NCBI GenBank assembly: GCA_947468255.1
Contig: CANIMM010000217.1
Coordinates: 1-5,506 of the forward strand
Direction of reading: 5' to 3'
Source of the DNA: Chitinophagaceae bacterium
GTDB taxonomy: Bacteria > Bacteroidota > Bacteroidia > Chitinophagales > Chitinophagaceae
Length of the DNA stretch: 5,506 bases
Shown: one piece after another, positions 1 to 5,506 of the stretch
Numbering within the stretch: the stretch's first letter is position 1
How the letters are laid out: the number at the start of each line of letters is the position of its first letter
Position numbers and translations under genes: made by a program
Notes under the pieces: model-generated
The model's database searches: none
What the model was told of the DNA's origin: nothing
Seen by the model: the letters and a program-made list of their open reading frames with translations, nothing else

Positions 1-469
1 GGTAACTTTTTTTAAGCCGCTCAAACCCCGCTTGATTGATGACCATCGGTTTGTCAGAAAAAACATTCATTCCAGCTTGAATTGAATGCTCTATGTAGTC
101 AATTTTTAAACGATTATTTCCTGCTAAGACAACGACATTGCCTTTCTTGTCTGCCACCATTTTTTCGAGGTAGTCATTGCCAAAATAGATCTGCTCATTC
201 CAATTGGTTGGGTTTTCTTTGCGGGCATTAAAAGATTTGATCTGCCGCAGATAAGGCTCAATGGCATTTGTATCAGGCGCATAGACAAAAACAGTACTGT
301 CCAAATAATCTAATTGATCATTTTGAGCCGCAGCAGCATGGCTATGGGTGGGATCTAATTGTATCATTCGAATGGCTTTAGCCTTTACAATAGGATGCTC
401 ATTTTTCTTTAATCCGCAAGCGTATAGTAAAGAAAATGTAAGCAGTATCGTTATTTGCTTCGTTGTCAT
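1..469 (-). CDS. Gfo/Idh/MocA-family oxidoreductase lipoprotein, N-terminal part (truncated by window edge)
   Basis: Translating the minus strand from the ATG at 469 gives 156 open codons that run off the left edge with no stop. The first 18 residues form a lipoprotein signal: MTTK, a hydrophobic stretch, then LYAC, with the lipid-accepting cysteine at residue 18, so the protein is probably periplasmic and membrane-tethered. The rest resembles the Rossmann half of the Gfo/Idh/MocA-like group annotated in Bacteroidota as having a 'putative oxidoreductase C-terminal domain'. It shows IRMIQLDPTHSHAAAAQ at about 33-49, VFVYAP at about 60-65, NVVVLAGNNR at 111-120, and FSDKPM at 137-142, the counterpart of the EKP motif. 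The classical GxGxxG nucleotide loop is absent; from memory this group has a DPGHFHA-like loop at that place. NAD(P)-dependent sugar or glycoside redox chemistry is inferred from the family, and the substrate is unknown. The gene starts 15 bases after the acyltransferase stop, so it is likely co-transcribed with it. Confidence 0.85.
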   Translation of the reverse strand, partial: MTTKQITILLTFSLLYACGLKKNEHPIVKAKAIRMIQLDPTHSHAAAAQNDQLDYLDSTVFVYAPDTNAIEPYLRQIKSFNARKENPTNWNEQIYFGNDYLEKMVADKKGNVVVLAGNNRLKIDYIEHSIQAGMNVFSDKPMVINQAGFERLKKSY

Positions 470-484
470 TTTGCTTTTAGAATT

Positions 485-1573
485 TTAAAGTTTAAAAAAT
501 AAGTTTTTTCGATATAATATTAAGCCTATTATAAAGCATGAACTAACTGAACACAAAGACCAGATCAGTGAGGCATTTAACTCGGCCATGCCAAGACTGG
601 TTAAACCCAGATAAACGAAATCATGAATTCCTGTGTATTGATAGATCGTTTCAAATAGATCGGCAGTAATGTAAATGGCAATAGCATTAGACCCAAATAT
701 AACCCCAGTTTTTGCAATTAGATTATTTTTATATCCTTGCAAGTCAATTAAAAATAGCGCTAAAGCAAAGACGATCGCTGCCCATCCTGAAGTGACTAAA
801 ACAAACGAACTCGACCAGATTTTTTTGTTGATTGGAAAGGTCCATCCCCAGACATATCCAGCGAAGACAAATGCAATACCTGCAACAATAAGCCAGATGC
901 TTGTATTCTCAGACCTTTTACGAGTAAGGATAAATCGCCCAACTAACATACCTATTATGCCTGATGCAATGGCTGGAAATGAACTGTAAAATCCTTCAGC
1001 ATTCCAGCCATGGCTACCAATTGTATTCATTGGAAACAATAATAAATCAATCCAAGCAGCAAAATTCACACCTGGTTCCAACGTTCCTGCTATAAAGGCA
1101 TCCGTTGGTATATAGGACATGGTAAGCCAATACCCAACTAATATTCCAGCGATGATATAAATTTGTGTTTTCCATGAGGTGAATATAAATAGCAGTGCGC
1201 AGACCACAAATACTTCAGCAATCCTTTGCAAAACGCCGAACAGATCAATTTTAGTAAAGTCAAACGCTGGTAAATAATGTAAGAAGAATCCAATGGTATA
1301 AATTTTAAGCCCTCTAATTAGAATTTTCTTTACCATCTCCTTTCTCGGCCTTGATGCAGCTAGTTGCTTGGAATAGGAAAGCGCTATAGAAACCCCTACA
1401 ATAAAAATAAAAAAGGGAAAAATAAAATCAGTTGGAGTTAATCCATTCCAATTCGAATGAGTTAAAGGCGCGTACATATATTTCCAAGATCCTGGATAGT
1501 TCACCAAAATCATCATGGCAATAATGAGCCCTCTAAAAACGTCAACCGAAATCAATCTATCTGTTTTATTCAT
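485..1573 (-). CDS. Multi-pass membrane acyltransferase, HGSNAT/DUF5009-like (heparan-alpha-glucosaminide N-acetyltransferase family)
   Basis: This 362-residue protein has about ten hydrophobic membrane segments. Its N-terminus carries the family hallmark: RLISVDVFRG (6-15), then MILVNYPGSW (21-30), then THSNWNGLTPTDFIFPFF (38-55). His39 aligns, from memory, with the catalytic histidine of human HGSNAT, which sits in a similar HASWNGLT context. Further family-like stretches are FGVLQRIAE (112-120), HGWNAEGFYSSFPAI (188-202) and PINKKIWSSSFVL (247-259). The family moves acetyl groups from cytosolic acetyl-CoA across the membrane onto a sugar amine. In bacteria it usually sits in glycan-use clusters, and related proteins are called NagX. 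The start is convincing because the motif begins six residues in and the ATG directly abuts the stop of the upstream deacetylase gene (TAAATG), which suggests translational coupling. The acceptor sugar cannot be read from sequence, and acylation other than acetylation is possible. Confidence 0.88.
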   Translation of the reverse strand: MNKTDRLISVDVFRGLIIAMMILVNYPGSWKYMYAPLTHSNWNGLTPTDFIFPFFIFIVGVSIALSYSKQLAASRPRKEMVKKILIRGLKIYTIGFFLHYLPAFDFTKIDLFGVLQRIAEVFVVCALLFIFTSWKTQIYIIAGILVGYWLTMSYIPTDAFIAGTLEPGVNFAAWIDLLLFPMNTIGSHGWNAEGFYSSFPAIASGIIGMLVGRFILTRKRSENTSIWLIVAGIAFVFAGYVWGWTFPINKKIWSSSFVLVTSGWAAIVFALALFLIDLQGYKNNLIAKTGVIFGSNAIAIYITADLFETIYQYTGIHDFVYLGLTSLGMAELNASLIWSLCSVSSCFIIGLILYRKNLFFKL

Positions 1574-2656
1574 TTATTTTTTTGCATTATATCTTTTCAT
1601 AATCTCTTTCCAGTCGGTAATAATCACGCCTTCGGTTTTAAGAAATTTGACAACTACTGGATCTGCAAATAAATCACCTTCCCAACCGCGTTGTTTCCAA
1701 GAACCGGTTATTGATTTTAGATTTTCAGTTGGCACAGAAGGGTGAAAAATAATTTCAGTTAGACCTTCTTTTAAAGATTTAACCAGCGTGAAAAAGCTGT
1801 TTCTCTTTATCTCATAGGTTTCACCAGGGCCTACACTGGTGAAATTATCAAGTTTAGGTAATTTGTAGTTGCGAACAGTATTGATTACATCTTCAGTAAT
1901 TGGATAACCTTGTTTTTTAAAATTATCGGCAACTTGAGGATTGGTAACATCTATAATATTTCCAGGAATACCATATTCCTGCGCAACTTTTAAAAACACC
2001 TTTACATAATCAGGTGATCCATAAAGTGTACCCATATGGGTGTCAATATGGTTTGGTCGATATCCAAGTGCGATAGATTTTTCAATCTGTGCACGGATTT
2101 CGGTTTCAACCTCTTTCGCCGATGCATGCATCACCACATCTGGTACTTCATGCCATAATTTTCCATCGGGATCAATCAAACCTGGGACTTTTTTAGGGTC
2201 GGTAACTGGTCCCCAGCGGTGATTGGTCCATTCGCTGGTAAGGGTAAGGTGAAGGCCAATATCAGCTTTGGGGTGTCCTTTAGCCCAAAGAATCACCTCT
2301 TCGGCATTAGGACAGGGCATCATCACAGCCGCAGAATTTAGAAACCCTTTCTCTATATAATGGTAGGTCGAGGTATTTGCTTCCGGGCACATTCCAACAT
2401 CGTCAATATGCAACAACAAAACTCTTTTGCCCGATGGGAACCCTAATTTTTCAGCCCAACTCCGCTCTTGCTGATTTGATTTTGCAATAGATGCTGATTT
2501 TCGTTTCGCAACGATTGGAGGTTTACTCGCCGATAATATTGCTGGAGACAAAATAAAGGCAATTAGAAAAAAAATCCCAATCGCAGATATCAACTGCTTG
2601 GCTAGGCGATAATTTGGGTTTGAGTAGTTTTGTAATTGTTTGGTGTTGATTCTCAT
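1574..2656 (-). CDS. YdjC/ChbG-family carbohydrate deacetylase-like protein with N-terminal export segment
   Basis: This 360-residue protein has a basic N-terminus, a hydrophobic segment at about 21-43 ending in a possible signal-peptidase site, and a linker to about residue 75. It should therefore be periplasmic or anchored, unlike cytoplasmic ChbG of enterobacteria. The YdjC domain follows: LLHIDDVGMC (81-90) holds the paired aspartates (Asp85, Asp86), GLHLTLTSEW (134-143) holds His136, NHIDTHMG (202-209) holds His203 and His207, and IIFHP (302-306) lies near the C-terminus. The known family uses an Asp-His-His metal site to remove N-acetyl groups from chitooligosaccharides, and the candidate ligands here are present. 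The usual opening NADDFG reads HIDDVG here. No other in-frame start lies ahead of the domain. The gene lies between the PHP hydrolase (57-base gap) and the acyltransferase (no gap). The true substrate is unknown, and deacetylation is inferred from the family. Confidence 0.88.
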   Translation of the reverse strand: MRINTKQLQNYSNPNYRLAKQLISAIGIFFLIAFILSPAILSASKPPIVAKRKSASIAKSNQQERSWAEKLGFPSGKRVLLLHIDDVGMCPEANTSTYHYIEKGFLNSAAVMMPCPNAEEVILWAKGHPKADIGLHLTLTSEWTNHRWGPVTDPKKVPGLIDPDGKLWHEVPDVVMHASAKEVETEIRAQIEKSIALGYRPNHIDTHMGTLYGSPDYVKVFLKVAQEYGIPGNIIDVTNPQVADNFKKQGYPITEDVINTVRNYKLPKLDNFTSVGPGETYEIKRNSFFTLVKSLKEGLTEIIFHPSVPTENLKSITGSWKQRGWEGDLFADPVVVKFLKTEGVIITDWKEIMKRYNAKK

Positions 2657-2713
2657 TTGAATTGATTTGATTTAAATTTTATTTTTTATTCTCTGATACA
2701 GTTTTTTTTCTAT
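2657..2713. other. Short AT-rich spacer inside the minus-strand operon
   Basis: These 57 bases between the PHP hydrolase and the YdjC-like gene are dominated by A and T runs. I see no TAnnTTTG-type promoter on the minus strand and no GC-rich hairpin that would act as a terminator. This favours read-through from the PHP hydrolase gene into the deacetylase gene. Confidence 0.5.
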
Positions 2714-4381
2714 TCAATTTGAATTTCCAGCGGCCACTGGTTTTTGAATATGAGCAAGCAAATTTTTATAAAACTCCCTTGCATTATTCAGTCGCAGTAA
2801 GATTCCTTGATCAGGATTTGGCAAGGCTTTTTCTTCTTGCTCAGTTTTATTAATTGCTTCTTCTTGTTTTAAAATAATGGATGGAGCCTTTTTATAATTC
2901 CAAGTAGGTTGATTGTCGACAATATAATAGATGGGCGTGGTATGAGCAACGGCACTATTTTCGCAGAACACTGCTGCTGCAAGCCATTGACTATGTGAAA
3001 GAACATGGTTAAGCTTCAAGACGATTGAATCTTTTTTGCCTATGTTTATCTTTTCTGCCACAAGGCCATCACTGTTGTAAATCGCAATCTTACTGATAAC
3101 ACCTATGGAAGGATTAGATATCGCTTTCACAGAAATGGTAGTGGATGAACCTTTCCGCTTAAGTACTTCAGCGCCCGGAAGCTGCCCATCTGCTTTTAAT
3201 AAAAGGGCTGGACCATTCGACACAAATGTGTGACCTGCTTTTAATCCCTCAAACCATTTATTTGCTGAAAAACTTTTTCCCGTATAAACAAAAGTGCGGA
3301 CTTCTCCCATCGTAGAACCCCAAGGAATATCACTTCCTGCAGCAGCAGTCAATCTAAAGCCAAGATCCAAATAATCGTAATAATCGAGCGTATTTATTTT
3401 TGAGAACTGGAGTAATTCCACAAAATCAATTTCTCCTGAAGTGACATACCATGGAAAACCACGTGGCAGACTACAACCATTCCAAGAAAAATGGGCAAAA
3501 CCCACCAATGCCCCTGGTTGCTGATGCAGTTTCTTAAATACAAGATCATAATAATTATACCCAGGATCAGGGGCTCTAATAAATTCATTGATATTGAGTC
3601 CAATGATATGGCCAAAGTCACTGCGTGGACCCTCTTGTCCAGAAGCAAGACAAATATCACCTCTGCATAGTCTAAATTTTTGGTCAAAACCCTCTTGCTT
3701 GAAATCATTGTTGGCATCAGAATGGTGACCCATTTCAAGCACATTCGCCATGTGAACATCCTCCGCAATAGCATATTCAAGCAAAAAATCTTTATACGCA
3801 GGCTTGGTAGTGGGATGGTGAACATGAACATCCCCAGAATACCAACCAAGTTTAGGGAGATTAATCCAACGTTTAAGCTGAAACGATTTTACCAGTTTAG
3901 CCTCTTTGCCAGTGACAATAAAATCTTCGCCTACTGGAATATATTCATTCCCATGTTCAATACTAATATGATACTTGCCTGGCAATAATTCGATATCAAA
4001 ATCACCTGACACTTGATATATTACAGGGGCTTTCCAATAAGGAAGGGAGGGCAAGGAACCATATACAAAGCTTCTGTCATTATTAGTTCCTACACCATTC
4101 ATTTTACGAATTGGGCCGGTCCAATTTTTAACTTTATTAAATTCAATCCCTTTGTAAAAATCTGAAATTTTGGATAAGGATCCGACAACGGTTTTTAATA
4201 AAGGAGTATGGATTGAACTGTCTTTTAAGTTCATCAAACAAATCATTGCCGGAGTAATTTTTGCTGATGCAGCATCTATGATTCGAATATTTACAAGCGT
4301 TGGCGCATCCGCTTGTTGAGCCACCATATCAACTCCTTTAAAAAGCAGCAATGCAAAGCCAATCCAGTATTTATAATTCAT
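2714..4381 (-). CDS. Exported CehA/McbA-family PHP-domain metallohydrolase
   Basis: This 555-residue protein starts with a probable signal peptide (MNYKYWIGFALLLFKGVDMVAQQ, cleavage near residues 21-23, inferred). Residues about 27-170 look like a beta-rich accessory domain, including LLPGKYHISIEHG, the style of carboxypeptidase-regulatory folds. The PHP catalytic core follows: GWYSGDVHVHHP (179-190) with His186, His188 and His189, EMGHHSD (216-222), ASGQE (246-250), FGHIIGLN (256-263), GFAHFSW (294-300), AAGSDIPWG (347-355) and GHTFVSNGP (383-391). These histidines, aspartates and glutamates make a plausible complete di- or trinuclear metal site. The C-terminal part (about 400-490) resembles the beta-rich tail common in this group, followed by a charged, Glu/Lys-rich stretch. 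Named relatives hydrolyse carbaryl or phosphoester-type bonds, but Bacteroidota homologues are mostly uncharacterised, so the substrate is open. It is the first gene of the minus-strand operon and has a promoter candidate just upstream. Confidence 0.87.
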   Translation of the reverse strand: MNYKYWIGFALLLFKGVDMVAQQADAPTLVNIRIIDAASAKITPAMICLMNLKDSSIHTPLLKTVVGSLSKISDFYKGIEFNKVKNWTGPIRKMNGVGTNNDRSFVYGSLPSLPYWKAPVIYQVSGDFDIELLPGKYHISIEHGNEYIPVGEDFIVTGKEAKLVKSFQLKRWINLPKLGWYSGDVHVHHPTTKPAYKDFLLEYAIAEDVHMANVLEMGHHSDANNDFKQEGFDQKFRLCRGDICLASGQEGPRSDFGHIIGLNINEFIRAPDPGYNYYDLVFKKLHQQPGALVGFAHFSWNGCSLPRGFPWYVTSGEIDFVELLQFSKINTLDYYDYLDLGFRLTAAAGSDIPWGSTMGEVRTFVYTGKSFSANKWFEGLKAGHTFVSNGPALLLKADGQLPGAEVLKRKGSSTTISVKAISNPSIGVISKIAIYNSDGLVAEKINIGKKDSIVLKLNHVLSHSQWLAAAVFCENSAVAHTTPIYYIVDNQPTWNYKKAPSIILKQEEAINKTEQEEKALPNPDQGILLRLNNAREFYKNLLAHIQKPVAAGNSN

Positions 4382-4419
4382 CGGATTTCAATTTGGTTAA
4401 AGATCAACTTAAGTACTAT

Positions 4420-4448
4420 CAAATATAGGCAATATTGCAGTTGATAAA
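4420..4448 (-). promoter_or_regulatory. Candidate Bacteroidota promoter for the minus-strand operon
   Basis: Read on the minus strand, 4427-4420 is TATATTTG, an exact match to the Bacteroidota -7 element TAnnTTTG. The expected upstream TTTG is only approximated, by TTTA at 4448-4445 with a 17-base spacer, shorter than the usual 19-21. A start about six bases downstream of the -7 box would leave a leader of roughly 30 bases before the ATG at 4381, a sensible distance. The weak upstream element could mean a need for an activator or an alternative sigma factor; that is inference. Confidence 0.5.
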
Positions 4449-4588
4449 TCGAATTCATCCAATAAGAATTGAATGCTCAACGCCATTTAGATCGATACCC
4501 ATCGCAGGCCCTATTGAAGGAATTGTCATATGCTATTTGTAGTACATTGGGGTCATTGGTGCAGTTTATTCGCAATCTTTCCATGAAA

Positions 4589-4620
4589 TTTGTCAGTATT
4601 TTTCTTACCCCTTAGTTTTG
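4589..4620 (+). promoter_or_regulatory. Strong candidate Bacteroidota promoter for the SOUL/DUF2805 operon
   Basis: TTTG at 4589-4592 and TAGTTTTG at 4613-4620 are separated by exactly 20 bases, matching both halves and the spacing of the primary-sigma promoter consensus known for Bacteroides and Flavobacterium. Transcription would start near 4626 and give a leader of about 113 bases before the ATG at 4739. Confidence 0.65.
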
Positions 4621-4738
4621 GTAAAGTTGAACTCAATCAATTGCTTACATTTATGCTCAATTACCAGGTAAATGCCGCGTAATTTTTTATAGATTTGAAC
4701 TAAAAACTGTATCAATTGTTAATACTAAAATTTCAACA

Positions 4739-5332
4739 ATGAAAATAATACTCATTCTATTTGTATTAATAGGCATCTATTTCATTTTTCAGTCTTTTAT
4801 AGCTGCCAAAGCACCTAAAACTGAAAAACAAAAATATAGATTGGTCCTTAAGGACAAAGAATTGGAAATTCGTTATTATCCATCTGCCACATTTGCCACC
4901 GTCTATTCTGCTGCCACTAATTACAAAGAGTTGGGTAGCAATGGATTCAGAAAATTGGCCGGTTTTATATTTGGCAAAAACGAGCAGAATGAAGGCATTT
5001 CAATGACAGCTCCTGTAAGAATGAGTATGTCGGAAAAGGGCTCAAGCATGAGTTTTGTGATGCCCGAAAAGTATGACACAAAAACTTTGCCGACCCCTAA
5101 AGATAAAAATATTCAAATTCAAAAAAGCAAGGCAGAGTATGTTGCTGTAATCCGTTTTGGGGGATATGCATCTGATGAAAAAATTACAGCTAATAGATTA
5201 AAATTGGAAAAGATATTGGAACAAAGAAATATCAAAACAAATGGCCCCTTCAGCTATCTAGGATACAATGCACCCTATGAAATAATAGGCAGGACCAATG
5301 AAATCATAATCCCCGTTGAATGGAAAGAATAG
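4739..5332 (+). CDS. SOUL-family (heme-binding-protein-like) protein with N-terminal membrane anchor
   Basis: This 197-residue protein begins with a hydrophobic segment at about 3-20 that lacks an obvious cleavage site, so it is probably an N-terminal anchor, with the SOUL domain at about 33-195. Family signatures are YRLVLKDKELEIRYYP (33-48), GISMTAPV (86-93), SMSFVMPEKY (103-112), AVIRFGGYA (136-144), LGYNAPYE (174-181) and NEIIIPV (187-193). Known SOUL proteins bind heme or tetrapyrroles, but bacterial members are largely uncharacterised. This protein has no histidine and no cysteine at all, so any heme would have to be held without these common ligands. The ATG at 4739 is the only one in frame after the stop at 4628-4630, and no Shine-Dalgarno sequence precedes it. 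It is the first gene of an operon whose second gene overlaps its end. The family call is firm; the ligand is not known. Confidence 0.88.
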   Translation: MKIILILFVLIGIYFIFQSFIAAKAPKTEKQKYRLVLKDKELEIRYYPSATFATVYSAATNYKELGSNGFRKLAGFIFGKNEQNEGISMTAPVRMSMSEKGSSMSFVMPEKYDTKTLPTPKDKNIQIQKSKAEYVAVIRFGGYASDEKITANRLKLEKILEQRNIKTNGPFSYLGYNAPYEIIGRTNEIIIPVEWKE

Positions 5333-5506
5333 ACATTGACAGAGTAATAGAAATGGCTTGGGAAGACAGGACCCCTTTTGAGGCGATTGATATTCAATTT
5401 GGCTTGTCTGAATCGGATACAATCAAGCTCATGCGAAGTGAACTGAAAAGAAACAGTTTCAATTTGTGGCGGCAGCGAGTAAACAGTGGCGTGAGTCAAA
5501 AGCACC
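5320..5506 (+). CDS. DUF2805/TIGR03643-family small protein (truncated by window edge)
   Basis: From the ATG at 5320, 62 codons are open to the right edge with no stop. The sequence holds MERIDIDRVIEMAWEDRTPF, then FEAIDIQFGLSESD, then IKLMRSELKRNSFNLWRQRV, which I recognise as the DUF2805/TIGR03643 family of short proteins of unknown function. The middle looks like a helix-turn-helix (the FGLSE turn followed by a helix leading to the Arg/Lys-rich end), so DNA binding is a reasonable guess but unproven. The start at 5320 lies inside the last codons of the SOUL gene, in another frame, with a 13-base overlap including the SOUL stop. It is preferred over the ATG at 5353 because the family residues IDRVIEMAWEDRTPF begin upstream of the latter. 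The overlap implies translational coupling with the SOUL gene. Most of the family length appears to be present, with only the C-terminal end missing. Confidence 0.85.
   Translation, partial: MERIDIDRVIEMAWEDRTPFEAIDIQFGLSESDTIKLMRSELKRNSFNLWRQRVNSGVSQKH

Larger units (their letters stand above)
4382..4738. other. Divergent intergenic region between the two operons
   Basis: These 357 bases separate the starts of the minus-strand PHP hydrolase gene and the plus-strand SOUL gene. They hold a leftward promoter candidate (about 4420-4448), a rightward promoter candidate (4589-4620) and an approximately 110-base leader for the SOUL gene. That leader includes a small perfect palindrome, TTACCAGGTAA, at 4661-4671. 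No RNA gene is recognised. The longest ATG-initiated open stretch I found is a 35-codon minus-strand frame at 4477-4584 with no family resemblance. Confidence 0.7.

Noticed and set aside
675..989. Open frame on the plus strand inside the acyltransferase gene
   Set aside because: It is antisense to a gene with clear family motifs, has no recognisable domain, and is best explained as a shadow frame.
1515..1745. Plus-strand open frame across the acyltransferase/deacetylase junction
   Set aside because: It is antisense to the ends of two well-supported coding genes and has no family resemblance.
2040..2222. Plus-strand open frame inside the YdjC-like gene
   Set aside because: It is short, antisense to the metal-site coding region, and without domain features.
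3394..3849. Second minus-strand open frame inside the PHP metallohydrolase gene
   Set aside because: It shares the strand but is out of frame with the motif-bearing protein, and its translation resembles no family.
3680..3988. Plus-strand open frame inside the PHP metallohydrolase gene
   Set aside because: Antisense shadow of a confident gene.
79..4478. A 13-base exact repeat, GAATTGAATGCTC, at 79-91 and 4466-4478, giving similar EHSI peptides on the minus strand
   Set aside because: A match of this length is expected fairly often by chance in 5.5 kb of AT-rich DNA, and the flanks do not align, so I do not call it a duplication or gene remnant.
5275..5505. Minus-strand open frame opposite the SOUL end and the DUF2805 gene
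   Set aside because: It is antisense to two recognisable families and has no motif of its own.
1..5506. CRISPR arrays, tRNA or rRNA genes, insertion sequences, attachment sites
   Set aside because: I looked for regularly spaced repeats, transposase-like proteins, terminal inverted repeats and RNA gene signatures and saw none.

Overview
The window looks like chromosomal DNA from a member of the Bacteroidota (Sphingobacteriia or Cytophagia-like is my guess). The DNA is AT-rich and the genes lack clear Shine-Dalgarno sequences. The divergent intergenic region carries elements matching the Bacteroidota promoter consensus (TTTG, about 20 bases, TAnnTTTG), and the protein families present are typical of Bacteroidota carbohydrate-catabolism gene clusters. 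The exact genus cannot be told from this sequence.

Layout: bases 1-4381 hold four tightly packed minus-strand genes, read from right to left. They are an exported CehA/McbA-type PHP-domain metallohydrolase (2714-4381), a YdjC/ChbG-type polysaccharide-deacetylase-like protein with an N-terminal export segment (1574-2656), a multi-pass membrane acyltransferase of the HGSNAT/DUF5009 type (485-1573), and the N-terminal part of a Gfo/Idh/MocA-type oxidoreductase with a lipoprotein signal (1-469, running off the left edge). Gaps are 57, 0 and 15 bases, so they probably form one operon transcribed from a promoter near 4420-4448. All four products are predicted to be exported or membrane-embedded, which suggests a cell-envelope module that remodels or breaks down an acetylated (amino)sugar or glycoside. 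No classical glycoside hydrolase, sugar transporter or SusC/SusD pair is visible here.

Bases 4382-4738 are a divergent intergenic region with a near-perfect Bacteroidota promoter facing right and a partial one facing left. To the right lies a second operon on the plus strand: a membrane-anchored SOUL-family protein (4739-5332), and overlapping its end by 13 bases a small DUF2805/TIGR03643-family protein (5320 to the right edge, truncated by the window).

The points most worth a second look are the back-to-back pairing of a predicted sugar deacetylase with a predicted transmembrane sugar acetyltransferase, the exported redox enzyme in the same operon, and the SOUL protein that contains neither histidine nor cysteine.
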